Source: Alphaproteobacteria bacterium
GTDB lineage: Bacteria; Pseudomonadota; Alphaproteobacteria; Micropepsales; Micropepsaceae
Direction of reading: 5' to 3'
Assembly (NCBI GenBank): GCA_017307355.1
Contig: JAFKFG010000028.1
Location: 1-64,000, forward strand
Length of the DNA stretch: 64,000 nucleotides
Position 1 is the first letter of the stretch. Every line of letters starts with the position of its first letter. A program made the translations under genes and the position numbers. This document shows positions 55,057 to 64,000 of the stretch, in pieces. The notes beneath the pieces were generated by a model that saw only the letters and a program-made list of their open reading frames with translations, did no database searches and was not told where the DNA came from.

Positions 55057-56802
55057 TCACATTCTTTCCGGAACCGCGATGCCCAGAATCGCCAAGGTCT
55101 GGGTCATCACCGCCAGCACCCGGGCGCAAAGGCCCAGCCGGCTGGCCCGCAACCCGGTATCCGATTCGGACAGGATATGGTGGGCGGCATAGAAGCGGCT
55201 GAAATTCTGGGCCAGGGTGAAGGCGTAATCGCACAGGATGTTGGGCGCGCGCTTTTGTTCTGCCGCCAGCAGGGCATCGTTCAGGGACAGAAGCTGCAGG
55301 ACCAATGTCCGTTCTTCCGGCGAATGGATCCCCGGCGTACCGGGAACATGGCCCTCGCCTGCCGCTTTGCGCAGGATCGATTGGATCCGCACTGCCGCAT
55401 ATTGCAGATAGGGTCCGGTCTTGCCCTCGAATTTCGAGAACCGTTCCAGATCGAAGGTGTAATCGGTGGTGCGGTGGTTGGAGAGATCGGCGAACTTGAT
55501 CGTGGCCAGCGCGATCTGCCGGGCAATGGCTTCATGTTCCTCGGGCGAATAGTCCTCGCCCAACCCCTGCTCCGCCAAACGGGATTTGGCTTCCGTCACC
55601 GCCATGGCGATCAGATCATAAAGCTTCATCACGCCGCCGGCACGGGTCTTGAACGGCTTGCCATCGGGGCCGTTGATGGTGCCGAAGCCCGCATGTTCCA
55701 ACATCGCCTTGCCGGCGATGCCGGTTTTGCGGGCCGCGCGGAAGACCTGTTCGAAATGGCCGTGCTGGCGGTGATCCACGACATAGAGGATCAGGTCCGG
55801 GTCGTAATCGCGAACCCGCTCGACCACCGTGGCCATATCCGTGGTTCCGTACAACACAGCGCCGTCGGATTTCACCAGCAGCAAGGGCGGCATCGGCTTC
55901 TTGTCGTCCGGCTCCGCCACAGGCAGCACCAGCGCGCCATCATCCATTTCCGCGAAGCCGCGCGCCTTGAGGTCTTCCAGCATGGGCGCGATCAGGTCGT
56001 GAACGGTGGATTCGCCGTTCCACAAATCGAACGTCACGCCCAGACTTTCGGTTTCCCGCGCCAGGCCCACTTCCGAGACCTTCACGAAATGTTGCCACAG
56101 CGCACGATAGCCGGGCCGTCCGTCCTGCAATTGCTGAGTGGCGCGGCGCGCGGCGTCCAAGCGGGCCGGATCGGCTTTGCATGCGGCGGAAGCCGCCGGA
56201 TACATGTCCTCCAGATCCTCCATGGTGACGGGAGATTGCTCCGGGTACGGACCATTGAAGGCGGCGTCGAAATAGACGGGCGCGATACCCCTGACTTCCA
56301 CCTCCGAGATGAGTTGCCCCATCTGCAATCCCCAATCGCCTAGATGCACATCGCCGATGACCTTCCAGCCATTGGCGCGGAAAAGGCGTTGCAGACAATC
56401 GCCGATGATGGTGGAGCGCAAATGCCCCACATGCAGGGGCTTGGCGACATTATAGCCGCCAAAATCGATCAGCCCCGTCTTGCCGTTGGCGTCTTGGACA
56501 AGCTCCGGCGCCGCAATGCGCGCGTTCAGCGCCGCATCGGCGAGATCCAGATTGATGAAGCCGGGGCCGGCGATTTCCACCTTGGCGAAGCGCGGATCGG
56601 ATTTCAGCCGCGCCGCGATCGTCTCGGCGATGGCGCGCGGGTTGGCTTTGGCCGCCTTGGCCGCCGCCAGCGCGCCGTTGCATTGAAACTGGGCGAGGTC
56701 GGGGCGATCCGAAACCTGAACCGTGCCGAATGCGCTATCCAATCCTTCGGCGGCGAAGGCTTCCCCCACCGTCCGCGACAAGTCCATCGTCAACGACGTC
56801 AT
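55057..56802 (-). CDS. argS: Arginyl-tRNA synthetase
   Basis: 581 residues, class I synthetase. Additional N-terminal domain (residues 1-115), HIGH motif as HVGH in NVAKPLHVGHLRSTIIGDCL, VHLGDWGLQMGQLI, and the DALR anticodon-binding C-terminus (ICDYAFTLAQNFSRFYAAHH-like, seen as CDYAFTLAQNFSRFYAAH). The KMSKS site is weak (FKTRAGGVMKL), as is common in ArgRS. ATG 56802 overlaps the stop of the upstream lipoprotein gene. Confidence 0.96.
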   Translation of the reverse strand: MTSLTMDLSRTVGEAFAAEGLDSAFGTVQVSDRPDLAQFQCNGALAAAKAAKANPRAIAETIAARLKSDPRFAKVEIAGPGFINLDLADAALNARIAAPELVQDANGKTGLIDFGGYNVAKPLHVGHLRSTIIGDCLQRLFRANGWKVIGDVHLGDWGLQMGQLISEVEVRGIAPVYFDAAFNGPYPEQSPVTMEDLEDMYPAASAACKADPARLDAARRATQQLQDGRPGYRALWQHFVKVSEVGLARETESLGVTFDLWNGESTVHDLIAPMLEDLKARGFAEMDDGALVLPVAEPDDKKPMPPLLLVKSDGAVLYGTTDMATVVERVRDYDPDLILYVVDHRQHGHFEQVFRAARKTGIAGKAMLEHAGFGTINGPDGKPFKTRAGGVMKLYDLIAMAVTEAKSRLAEQGLGEDYSPEEHEAIARQIALATIKFADLSNHRTTDYTFDLERFSKFEGKTGPYLQYAAVRIQSILRKAAGEGHVPGTPGIHSPEERTLVLQLLSLNDALLAAEQKRAPNILCDYAFTLAQNFSRFYAAHHILSESDTGLRASRLGLCARVLAVMTQTLAILGIAVPERM

Positions 56803-57326
56803 GGCGTGAACCGGCCCATCTTCTTGTTGTAATCGACTTGCGCCGGGGTCATCTGGAAGCCCGCCATCAGCTGATACTCGTAGGGGAAATGGCCATTCTC
56901 CAGATGAATGTCGAAATCGTCGGGCGATTCGGTGAAGGTCGCGGTGGACGCGCCGGGCGCGAAATCGAAGGTGACGTTGAGAATGCGCTTTTCCACCATC
57001 TGGTCGCCCCGCGTCACCGCCACGAAATACGGCACCGTATAGCGGGCCGCGTCGGTGGTCGGCGCCCGGGTGGCGCGGAAATTCACGGTCAGGCTGGAAT
57101 TGGTTTCGCCGGTCTTGCGATTGATGTCGCAGCTGGTGCTGATGCCGGTGAGAGCCACCCGATAGGCCTCCCCCGAAAGATCCTGGGAGGCGCCCTGGCG
57201 GAAGACCGCGATCTGCGAGGCGTCGGCCAGAACCACCGGGATGGGGCAGAAATTGACCTTGGTGCTGTTGCAGCCGGCCAATGCCAAAAGGGCAAATCCG
57301 AGAACGGCGAAACGTGAGGGCGTCAT
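56799..57326 (-). CDS. Putative lipoprotein of unknown function
   Basis: 175 residues. Lipobox LAGC at residues 16-19 after a hydrophobic signal (FAVLGFALLALAGC). The mature part is beta-rich: ADASQIAVFRQGASQDLSG, YRVALTGISTSCDINRKTGE, YTVPYFVAVTRGDQMVEKRI and a C-terminal FPYEYQLMAGFQMTP. I recognise no family. It is probably outer-membrane anchored or periplasmic, and is translationally coupled to argS (ATGA overlap), a pairing that looks incidental. Confidence 0.8.
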   Translation of the reverse strand: MTPSRFAVLGFALLALAGCNSTKVNFCPIPVVLADASQIAVFRQGASQDLSGEAYRVALTGISTSCDINRKTGETNSSLTVNFRATRAPTTDAARYTVPYFVAVTRGDQMVEKRILNVTFDFAPGASTATFTESPDDFDIHLENGHFPYEYQLMAGFQMTPAQVDYNKKMGRFTP

Positions 57327-57453
57327 GATGTTAAGATCCGGCTCAGACTTGACTTTTTGAAGGCTGCGGCCGACTTCTCGGCCCGGTTTCCTTTTGGGCG
57401 GCGGACTTTACCCAGCCGCGCCGGTTAAGGGAAGCAGCGCAAAATGGGGCGTC

Positions 57454-58413
57454 ATGGCGGTCTATACCGATGTGGGATTCGAGGAGCTGGAAAGCCTGCT
57501 CGGCGGCTACGATATCGGCACGCCCCTGGCCTTCAAAGGCATCGCCGAAGGGGTGGAGAATTCCAATTTCTACCTCCAGACCGATCGCGGCGCCTTCATT
57601 CTCACGCTCTATGAAAAGCGGGTAAGGACGGCCGACCTGCCCTTCTTTCTGGGCCTGATGGAGCATCTGGCCGGGCACGGCCTGTCCTGTCCCCAGCCCC
57701 TGCGCGACCGTTCGGGGGCGCAGTCTTTCCTCTTCAAGGGCCGGTCGGGTGCGATCTTCACCTTTCTCAATGGCGTATCCTTGCGAAAGCCGGAAACCGT
57801 CCATTGCGCGGCAGCGGGCCGCGCGCTGGCCCAGTTGCACGAAGCCGGTCGAGATTTTGCCCTCACCCGTCCCAATGCGCTGGGCCCGGCCGGCTGGCGC
57901 GAGCTGGCCGAGGCGACGCGCGCCCGGGCCGACGCCGTGGAACGCAATCTGGGCGCGCTGATTTCCGACGCCTTGGCGGATTTGGAGCGGGATTGGCCGG
58001 CCGGGCTGCCCAGCGGCGTCATTCACGCCGATCTGTTTCCCGACAATGTCCTGTTCATGCAGGAAAAGGTTTCGGGGTTGATCGATTTCTATTTCGCCTG
58101 CAACGACACCTATGCCTATGACCTGGCGGTGACGCTGAACAGCTGGTGCTTCGAGTCCGATGGCGCCTACAACATCACCAAGGGCAAGGCGCTGATCGCC
58201 GCCTATCAATCGGTTCGCGCCCTGACGCCGCAGGAACAGGATGCCCTGCCGGTGCTGATGCGCGGCGCGGCCTTGCGCTTTCTCTTGACCCGGCTGTTCG
58301 ACTGGCTCAATCCGGATCCCAATGCCCTGGTCCGGCCCAAGGATCCGCGCGAATATGCCAAACGGTTGCGCTTTCACTTGAAAGTGAAACAGTCCGGCGA
58401 GTATGGCTTGTGA
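57454..58413 (+). CDS. thrB: Homoserine kinase, aminoglycoside-phosphotransferase fold
   Basis: 319 residues. [46 protein letters not shown], the catalytic loop [20 protein letters not shown] and [20 protein letters not shown] match the ThrB2-type kinase family of alpha- and gammaproteobacteria. It phosphorylates homoserine on the threonine pathway. ATG 57454 gives the family N-terminus. The stop overlaps the rnhA start (GTGA). Confidence 0.93.
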   Translation: MAVYTDVGFEELESLLGGYDIGTPLAFKGIAEGVENSNFYLQTDRGAFILTLYEKRVRTADLPFFLGLMEHLAGHGLSCPQPLRDRSGAQSFLFKGRSGAIFTFLNGVSLRKPETVHCAAAGRALAQLHEAGRDFALTRPNALGPAGWRELAEATRARADAVERNLGALISDALADLERDWPAGLPSGVIHADLFPDNVLFMQEKVSGLIDFYFACNDTYAYDLAVTLNSWCFESDGAYNITKGKALIAAYQSVRALTPQEQDALPVLMRGAALRFLLTRLFDWLNPDPNALVRPKDPREYAKRLRFHLKVKQSGEYGL

Positions 58414-58847
58414 GCACGCCTATTGAACTGTTCACCGACGGCGCCTGTTCCGGCAATCCGGGGCCTGGCGGCTGGGCTGCGATCCTGAGGAGCGGCCCGC
58501 ATGAAAGCGAATTATCCGGCGGTAAAACTTTGACCACCAACAACCGCATGGAAATGACGGCGGTGATCGAGGGCCTTCGCGCCATCAAGCAGCCATCCCA
58601 TGTGTCGATCCATACCGACTCCAAATATGTGATGGACGGCGCCAGAAGCTGGATCATCGGCTGGAAGAAGCGCGGCTGGAAAACCGCCGACAAGAAGCCG
58701 GTCAAGAATGAGGATCTGTGGCGCGCGCTGGATGCCGAGCAGGCCCGCCACCTGTCGGTGAAATGGACCTGGGTGGCCGGCCATTCCGGCCATAGCGAGA
58801 ATGAGCGGGCCGACCAACTGGCGCGGGATGCCATCCCGCGCCGTTGA
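58410..58847 (+). CDS. rnhA: Ribonuclease HI
   Basis: 145 residues. The four metal-binding acids are visible: [18 protein letters not shown] (Asp), [12 protein letters not shown] (Glu), [13 protein letters not shown] (Asp) and [12 protein letters not shown] (Asp), with the basic handle [16 protein letters not shown]. It removes RNA from RNA-DNA hybrids. The GTG at 58410 overlaps the thrB stop, so the two are coupled, as in many alphaproteobacteria. Confidence 0.95.
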   Translation: MSTPIELFTDGACSGNPGPGGWAAILRSGPHESELSGGKTLTTNNRMEMTAVIEGLRAIKQPSHVSIHTDSKYVMDGARSWIIGWKKRGWKTADKKPVKNEDLWRALDAEQARHLSVKWTWVAGHSGHSENERADQLARDAIPRR

Positions 58848-58862
58848 TTTTTGGTCGCGCGC

Positions 58863-59342
58863 CTAAAGTTGAGTCAGCATGTGATCGGCGCTGGAAACTT
58901 CGAACGCGCCCGGCGCTTCGACATTCAGCGTCTTCACCACGCCATTGTCGACAATCATGGAGTAGCGCTGGCTGCGCTTGCCCATGCCGAATTTGGATCC
59001 GTCCATTTCCAACCCGACCGCCCGGGTGAAATCGCCATTGCCATCGGCCAGCATCATCACCGTGTCGCCGGCGCCCTGGGCATTGCCCCAGGCCCCCATC
59101 ACAAAGGCGTCGTTCACCGAAAGGCAGGCAATCGCATCGATCCCCTTTGCCTTCAAGGCATCGGCCTGCTGGATGAAGCCGGGCAGATGCTTGGCCGAGC
59201 AAGTGGGCGTGAAGGCGCCCGGCAAGGCGAACAGGGCGACTTTCTTGCCCTTGAACAACTCGTCGGTCGAAACGGGCTGGGGCCCGTCCTTCATCTGCAT
59301 CAGCGTCACGGAAGGAATATGGTCGCCCACCTTGATGGTCAT
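58863..59342 (-). CDS. Peroxiredoxin, Prx5/AhpE-like (glutaredoxin-dependent type)
   Basis: 159 residues. VGDHIPSVTLMQMKDGPQPV, ALFALPGAFTPTCSAKHLPG with the peroxidatic cysteine in PTCS, and DAIACLSVNDAFVMGAWG are the Prx5 signatures. A second cysteine in IACLSVND may take part. It reduces hydroperoxides, probably with glutathione or glutaredoxin. Start ATG 59342 gives MTIKVGDHIPS. Convergent with rnhA and 38 bases downstream of the large EAL gene on the same strand. Confidence 0.93.
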   Translation of the reverse strand: MTIKVGDHIPSVTLMQMKDGPQPVSTDELFKGKKVALFALPGAFTPTCSAKHLPGFIQQADALKAKGIDAIACLSVNDAFVMGAWGNAQGAGDTVMMLADGNGDFTRAVGLEMDGSKFGMGKRSQRYSMIVDNGVVKTLNVEAPGAFEVSSADHMLTQL

Positions 59343-59380
59343 GAAATTCTCCGTCGTGGAAGTGAAAGGAAACGCGTGAT

Positions 59381-62233
59381 CTAGGATGAAGTTGCCGCGG
59401 CATCCAAGTGCCGGGAAATGAACGTCAACGTATCGGATGGCGTGAGCGGCGGCGAGAAATAAAAGCCCTGGCCGAATTCGCACCCCAAGGACGCCAGCCA
59501 GGCGGCATCCTCGGCGCTTTCGACCCCTTCGGCCACGACGGCGCGCTTCAAGTCCTGCGACAGCCGGATGACAGACCGCAACACCTGGCCGGCCTCCTCG
59601 CCGATCTCGCCATTGGGTTGGCGAGTGAGGAAATTCCGGTCGATCTTCACCGTGTCGAACGGCAGATCGTGAAACTGGCTGAGGCTGGAAGCGCCGGTGC
59701 CGAAATCGTCCATCGCCAGCCCCGCGCCCAAGCCTTTCAAACGCACCAGAGTGGCGGCCAGATTGGCATCGCTCGCGACCGCGCTTTCCGTCACTTCCAG
59801 GGTCAAGGTGCCCTGCGCCAGCGCATTCTTGTGCACGGCCTCGGTCAGCAATTCCTCGAACCCGGGATCGCGCAGCTGGCGGCGGGAGAGATTGACGCTG
59901 ACGAAGAGCGGCGGCGAGATGGAGAAATAGCGTTGCCAATGCGACAGATCGCTCGCCGCCCGCTCCAGCGCGAAACGCCCCAAACTCACGATCAATCCGG
60001 TTTCCTCGGAATGGGCGATGAACTCGCCGGGCGCGATCAAGCCTTTGGTGGGATGGCGCCAGCGCAACAGTGCTTCGAACCCGGCCACCGCATGATCGGA
60101 AAAGCGCATGATAGGCTGGTAGAAGATTTCGATCTGCCCGCTGTCGAGCGCCTGGCGCAGATCCGCCTCCAGCGCCACGGCATCGGTGCGCGCCTGCGCT
60201 TCCAGGCCCGGTTCATAGATCAGGGCACAGGCGCCGCCCCGCGCCTTGGCGGCGGCCAAAGCCAGTTCCGCGTTGCGCAATAGGCGCACGGGATCGCTTT
60301 CGCCGGACGCCAATCCGGCACTGGCGGGCGCGAAGATGCTGCGGCCCTCATAAGGATGGGGCGGATTGCAAAGCTCGACCAATTCGTCGCCCAGCGCCCG
60401 AAGGCCGATATCCTCCGCCCGGAAAAGAAGCGCAAAACCGTCGCCGCCGATCCGGAAGATCCGCGCCTCATTCCCGAAGCGCTGATTCAAACGCCGTGCC
60501 GTCTGCAGCAGAATGGTGTCGCCGCCGGTATCGCCGATGCTGGCGTGAATGGCCTTGAACCGGTCCAGGTCGATCAATGCCAATTGAACGCGCGGCAAGT
60601 CCCCGCCCATACCAGCCATGGCATCGATCAAGGCGGGACGCCCGCCCAATCCGGTCAAAGGATCGCCCGCGACGGGTTGTGCTTCCTTGCGTTCGGTGAT
60701 GTCGCTGAGAAGGCCCAAGCAATCCGACGGCACGTCCTGCTCGGTCACGATGCTGGCGCGCAATTCCAGCCAGCGCCAACTGCCGCCCGGACCGGGCGCC
60801 CGAAACTCCAGCCGGAACGCCTGACCGGGTTGGTCGCGGAACATCTCCAACGCATCGCGATAGGTTTCCAGATCTTCCGGATGCAGGCGCGCCATCCAGT
60901 CGGAATGCGACAGAGTGGTCCGGTGCTGAGGCAGCCCCGCCATCAAGGCCGCGTCGGGCGACAAGGTGAGAAGTTGGGCGCGAAAATCCAAGTCGAACAC
61001 GCCCTGATGCGCCGCTCCGATCGCCGCCAGTGCCAGATTGGCGAACGGCGCGGACGGATCGAGGGCCGCTTCCGGCGCGCTTTGGGCTTCCAGCAGCCGC
61101 GCCGCGTTCGATCCGTGCAGGAACGGCAGGACGGCGATTTCCTCGCTGGCGATCACCGCCAGCGCCAGAAGGATCGCGCCCGCGGCGGCAAATCCGCCGG
61201 TGGTGGCGGGGGCCGTCAAGGTTTCGCCCAGCCCGCCCAGGCTGGTGATGGCGGCGGCCAATGCCACCAAAGCGAAGGCTGCGGCGCTGGGGGCGATGAC
61301 CTGCGCCGCGCGCACGCCGCGCCGTCCGCAGAAGAAAAGATAGGCCGCCACGGCGGCGCTGCCCGGCACGATCAATGTGTCGGTGACCAAGGTGGCGCCC
61401 GGCAATCCCAGGTAAGAGGCCACGCCAAGCCCGCACAGAATATAGAGCGCGATGCGGAACTGCCGGACGCGTGCGGGAAAGACTTCCCGCAAGGGGACGA
61501 TGGCATCCGCTAGCCGCGCCCCAGCCGCCAATGCCAGCGCCGTCAACAAAGCGGATAATCCGTAAGGCCCACCGATCCGCGTGGCGAGGCTGGCATCGAA
61601 CATGCCGGTGCCGGCCAGCCAGCTCCACAGCAACAGGAACAAGGTGATCGCCACCCAGCGGGGGGCGGCGTGACCGATCAGGATCGCAAGCCCCACAGTG
61701 ATCAGCGCGGCGGCGGCGATCAAGGCACCCACGGCGGTGGTGAAGATGGCGAGCTGGCGATTGTGCGAAGCCAAAGCCGGTTCGGTCCAGGCCAGGAGCG
61801 AAGGCGGCGCATTGGCGTAGCCGACCCGCACCGCCAGACCCACTTGCGTCACCGGCGGGATGATGACGCGCCAGGCCCGGGCGCCATAAGCCTTGGCCGG
61901 TTCGACCACCACGCCCGAATCCGAACTGGCCACAGCGAGAATGGCGGGGCGCGAGGGATGCGGCAGAAGGCGCAAGGCCATGCGCGGCGGCTGCCCTGCC
62001 AGAAGAACGCGGATGGCGGGCCGCACACTATTGTTGGTCACCGCCAACATGTACCAGGCCGAGCCATCATTCTCCGGGCCGCTGGCCGCATGATACGGCG
62101 TAAGTTCGTGCCTCAGGTTGATGACATTGGCGTCGCCGCCGAAATCCACCGGCTTTGGCGGATCGGCGGCAAGCGCCACACCCAGACTGGCCAGCAGCAT
62201 GCCGATCAACAAAAGGAATAACGGTTTTCGCAT
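59381..62233 (-). CDS. Membrane-bound PAS-GGDEF-EAL protein, probable c-di-GMP phosphodiesterase
   Basis: 950 residues from ATG 62233. Signal sequence (FLLLIGMLLASLGVALA), a periplasmic region of about 150 residues, then 7-8 membrane helices (a 7TMR-DISM-like layout), a PAS domain (about 425-530: GVFDLDFRAQLLTLSPDAAL), a GGDEF domain and an EAL domain. The GGDEF loop is GGDGF, so cyclase activity is unlikely. The EAL site is intact: FEALLRWRHPTKGLIAPGEF, SVNLSRRQL, LEVTES, MDDFGTGASSLSQ, FDTVKIDRNFL and AEGVES. This predicts hydrolysis of c-di-GMP under periplasmic control. ATG 62269 is an alternative start but gives a poorer signal peptide. Confidence 0.88.
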   Translation of the reverse strand: MRKPLFLLLIGMLLASLGVALAADPPKPVDFGGDANVINLRHELTPYHAASGPENDGSAWYMLAVTNNSVRPAIRVLLAGQPPRMALRLLPHPSRPAILAVASSDSGVVVEPAKAYGARAWRVIIPPVTQVGLAVRVGYANAPPSLLAWTEPALASHNRQLAIFTTAVGALIAAAALITVGLAILIGHAAPRWVAITLFLLLWSWLAGTGMFDASLATRIGGPYGLSALLTALALAAGARLADAIVPLREVFPARVRQFRIALYILCGLGVASYLGLPGATLVTDTLIVPGSAAVAAYLFFCGRRGVRAAQVIAPSAAAFALVALAAAITSLGGLGETLTAPATTGGFAAAGAILLALAVIASEEIAVLPFLHGSNAARLLEAQSAPEAALDPSAPFANLALAAIGAAHQGVFDLDFRAQLLTLSPDAALMAGLPQHRTTLSHSDWMARLHPEDLETYRDALEMFRDQPGQAFRLEFRAPGPGGSWRWLELRASIVTEQDVPSDCLGLLSDITERKEAQPVAGDPLTGLGGRPALIDAMAGMGGDLPRVQLALIDLDRFKAIHASIGDTGGDTILLQTARRLNQRFGNEARIFRIGGDGFALLFRAEDIGLRALGDELVELCNPPHPYEGRSIFAPASAGLASGESDPVRLLRNAELALAAAKARGGACALIYEPGLEAQARTDAVALEADLRQALDSGQIEIFYQPIMRFSDHAVAGFEALLRWRHPTKGLIAPGEFIAHSEETGLIVSLGRFALERAASDLSHWQRYFSISPPLFVSVNLSRRQLRDPGFEELLTEAVHKNALAQGTLTLEVTESAVASDANLAATLVRLKGLGAGLAMDDFGTGASSLSQFHDLPFDTVKIDRNFLTRQPNGEIGEEAGQVLRSVIRLSQDLKRAVVAEGVESAEDAAWLASLGCEFGQGFYFSPPLTPSDTLTFISRHLDAAATSS

Positions 62234-62300
62234 CCGATTCTTTGCGGCTAGAGCGTTTCCGCGTTCCATGGAATCGCGAAAACACTTTATCTCTTTGTTT

Positions 62301-62352
62301 TGTCGCGGTTCCTGACGGAAAACCGCACCACACTTTTCCTGGAACCGCTCCA
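62301..62352 (+). repeat. Palindromic intergenic repeat, family B, copy 2
   Basis: TGTCGCGGTTCCTGACGGAA, ACCGCACC, ACACTTTTCCTGGAACCGCT, CCA. Same framework as 49921-49988, without the inner extra stem. It lies between the EAL-protein gene and the acetyltransferase gene. A further near-palindrome GCGTTCCATGGAATCGC is just upstream at about 62260-62277. Confidence 0.65.
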
Positions 62353-62371
62353 GGGGGCCAGAACGGCGCGG

Positions 62372-63040
62372 CTAACCTAACCGCGCACCGTTCTTCAAGG
62401 AAGCTTCATCTTCCAGAAGAGCGAATTGAACGTGATCGCGCCATTCACCGTTGATCAGCAGATATTTTCGTGCCAGCCCCTCCTCGTGAAAACCCGCTTT
62501 GGCGAGCAGGCTGCGCGAGGGCTGGTTTTCCGGCAGGCATGCCGCTTCGATTCGGTGCAGCCCCAGCGTGCCGAAGACAAAGGGTATCAGGGCGCGCACC
62601 GCGTCACTCATGTAACCCTGGCGGGCAAAACGGGCCCCGATCCAATAGCCCAGCGCGCAGCATTGGGTAACGCCGCGCCGCACATTGGAAAGCGTGCAGC
62701 CGCCCATCAGCATATCGTCGCTGGCGCGAAAGACGAGGAAAACATAAGCCGAATCCAGTCGCGTTTCTTTCTGATAGCGCTTGATGCGGCGGCGGAAGGC
62801 GCCTCTGGTGAGCTCGTCCTCGGCCCAGACGGGTTCCCATTTGGTGAGAAACTCGCGGCTCTCGCCCCGAAGGCGTGCCCAACTAATATAGTCGGCGATG
62901 CGGGGATAGCGCAGATAAACGTCCTGGCCGCGCAGCACCGGTTGCTGGCCGCCGGGAAAGGTCAGCCCGCGCATGAACGCCATCGGCCGCGAATGCATCA
63001 TCGCGCTCATTTTGCCGGGCGGCGGCGCGGGCTTCATCAT
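62372..63040 (-). CDS. GNAT acetyltransferase, RimJ/RimL-like
   Basis: 222 residues. VLRGQDVYLRYPRIADYISW, AYVFLVFRASDDMLMGGCTL, ALGYWIGARFARQGYMSDAV (acetyl-CoA-binding loop region) and LHRIEAACLPENQPSRSLLA are typical of the RimJ group. It would N-acetylate a ribosomal protein or another small-molecule or protein target. ATG 63040 overlaps the M16 peptidase stop (ATGA). Confidence 0.9.
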   Translation of the reverse strand: MMKPAPPPGKMSAMMHSRPMAFMRGLTFPGGQQPVLRGQDVYLRYPRIADYISWARLRGESREFLTKWEPVWAEDELTRGAFRRRIKRYQKETRLDSAYVFLVFRASDDMLMGGCTLSNVRRGVTQCCALGYWIGARFARQGYMSDAVRALIPFVFGTLGLHRIEAACLPENQPSRSLLAKAGFHEEGLARKYLLINGEWRDHVQFALLEDEASLKNGARLG

Positions 63041-64000
63041 TCCGCCGCTTCGCGGGGGGCGAAGCGCGCGGCAAAAATCTCATGACGTTCGAGATTCTTG
63101 ACCGGCCCGACCGCCGCGATCGAAGGCTGGCTCATGATACGGGAGGCGTAGCGCGACAGGGCCGCGCCATCCACCGCATCGATCTGCGCCACGATTTCTG
63201 CGGCGCTCTGCAAGCGCCCCAGCGTGAAAATCTGCCCGGCGATCTGTTCGGCCCGCGTTCCGGGCCGTTCCAGTCCCATCAGAAGGCCCGATTTGAGCTG
63301 CGCCTTGGCCCGCGCCATTTCCGCATCGCTGACGCCCGCGATCATCGCTTCCATCTCGCCGGCAATCACCGCCGACAATTCGCCCGCTTCCTTTTCGCCG
63401 GTGCCGGCATAGATGCCGGTGAAGCCCGTGTCCTGGAAATTGTTGGTGAAGGCATAAATGGAATAGCAGAGGCCGCGCTTTTCCCGCACTTCCTGGAACA
63501 GGCGGGACGACATGCCCCCGCCCAGCACCATGGCGTGCAGCTGGGCGACGTGAAAATCCGGATCGCCCGACGCGATGCCGGGAAAGGCATAGACGATATG
63601 GGCCTGCTCCAGATCCTCGATCAGGCGGATATCGCCGCCGACATAATGAGCGGGCGCGGTCGGATCGAGGCCGCCGGTGGCCAGCTTCGCAAATTTTTCT
63701 TCCGCCAAGGCGACGATCTCGGCATGCGAGACCGCACCCGACGAAACCAGGGTCATGGCTTCGGCGCGGTAGCGCCGCCCGCTGTAATCGCGCAATGCGG
63801 CCGGCGTGAAAGCCGAAACCGTTGCTTCCTCGCCCAGGATCGGCCGGCCCAGCGCCTGGTCCTTGTAGATCACACTTTGCAAGTGATCGAAGATGATGTC
63901 GTCGGGCGTGTCGCGCGCCTGACCCAGCTCCTGCAGCACCACCTGGCGCTCGCGTTCCAGCTCGTCGGCGACGAAGGTGGGATTGACCAGAATGTCGGCC
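63037..64000 (-). CDS. M16 family zinc peptidase, C-terminal part (cut by window end)
   Basis: 320 in-frame residues, continuing past the window (first visible residues ADILVNPTFVADELERERQV). The visible sequence covers the end of the first M16 half and the second half: QELGQARDTPDDIIFDHLQS, VLGGGMSSRLFQEVREKRGL, CYSIYAFTNNFQDTGFTGIY, KSGLLMGLERPGTRAEQIAG. The HxxEH zinc motif would lie outside the window. The RPP-like Arg-Glu-Lys loop is present. It is probably the PqqL/MPP-beta-like single-chain member next to rimJ in alphaproteobacteria. Confidence 0.9.
   Translation of the reverse strand, partial: ADILVNPTFVADELERERQVVLQELGQARDTPDDIIFDHLQSVIYKDQALGRPILGEEATVSAFTPAALRDYSGRRYRAEAMTLVSSGAVSHAEIVALAEEKFAKLATGGLDPTAPAHYVGGDIRLIEDLEQAHIVYAFPGIASGDPDFHVAQLHAMVLGGGMSSRLFQEVREKRGLCYSIYAFTNNFQDTGFTGIYAGTGEKEAGELSAVIAGEMEAMIAGVSDAEMARAKAQLKSGLLMGLERPGTRAEQIAGQIFTLGRLQSAAEIVAQIDAVDGAALSRYASRIMSQPSIAAVGPVKNLERHEIFAARFAPREAAE

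Noticed and set aside
1..64000. CRISPR arrays, prophage, insertion sequences, rRNA or tRNA genes
   Set aside because: No spaced direct repeats, transposase or phage genes, and no tRNA T-loop or acceptor pattern found in the gaps on reading both strands.

Overview
This window is a GC-rich chromosomal segment from an alphaproteobacterium. The gene set supports this: an NDUFA12-type complex I accessory subunit next to an MlaD protein and a DUF2155 protein, an iscR-led suf operon, split gcvPA/gcvPB, ThrB of the kinase-like fold followed by rnhA, a bactofilin next to an M23 peptidase, and a B12-dependent ribonucleotide reductase. The genus cannot be fixed from the sequence. Nearly all of it is core-genome material. 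I see no prophage, insertion sequence, CRISPR array, rRNA or tRNA.

Layout. 1-6.6 kb: the 3' end of parE, a membrane-anchored M28 peptidase, a DEAD-box helicase, a GGDEF diguanylate cyclase and an enoyl-CoA hydratase. 6.6-14.5 kb: a ten-gene minus-strand Fe-S cluster operon (iscR, a NifS-type desulfurase, sufB, sufC, sufD, sufS, sufU, sufT, an A-type carrier, a TfoX-like gene) behind one promoter with an IscR-type operator. 14.6-21.4 kb: an alpha/beta hydrolase, anmK, tyrS and an AsmA-like gene broken by a frameshift. 21.4-31.1 kb: bcp, M23 peptidase, bactofilin, prfB with its programmed frameshift, a ClC transporter, PBP1A and an AMIN-type amidase, so much of this part concerns the cell envelope. 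31-45 kb: RNase E, a GFA protein, a GGT-like lipoprotein, a BepA-like M48 protease, a DsbA-like protein, a thiS-thiG fusion, aroQ-accB-accC, a DoxX protein, aat, and the NDUFA12-mlaD-DUF2155 operon. 45-50.3 kb: nrdJ and small proteins. 50.3-57.3 kb: the glycine cleavage operon under a tandem glycine riboswitch, then argS and a lipoprotein. 57.4-64 kb: thrB-rnhA, a peroxiredoxin, a large PAS-GGDEF-EAL protein, a GNAT acetyltransferase and an M16 peptidase cut by the window end.

Most neighbouring genes are tightly packed, with ATGA, GTGA or TGATG overlaps that mark translational coupling. The least explained material is between genes. There is a three-copy two-hairpin repeat, a second two-copy palindromic repeat, a 42-bp tandem repeat at the 3' end of PBP1A that also reads as a 14-residue protein repeat in another frame, and a perfect 12-bp hairpin that buries the aat start codon. 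Other points of note are a compositional break in the last 300 bp of tyrS, the frameshifted AsmA-like gene, the thiS-thiG fusion and a long acidic insert within the RNase E S1 domain.
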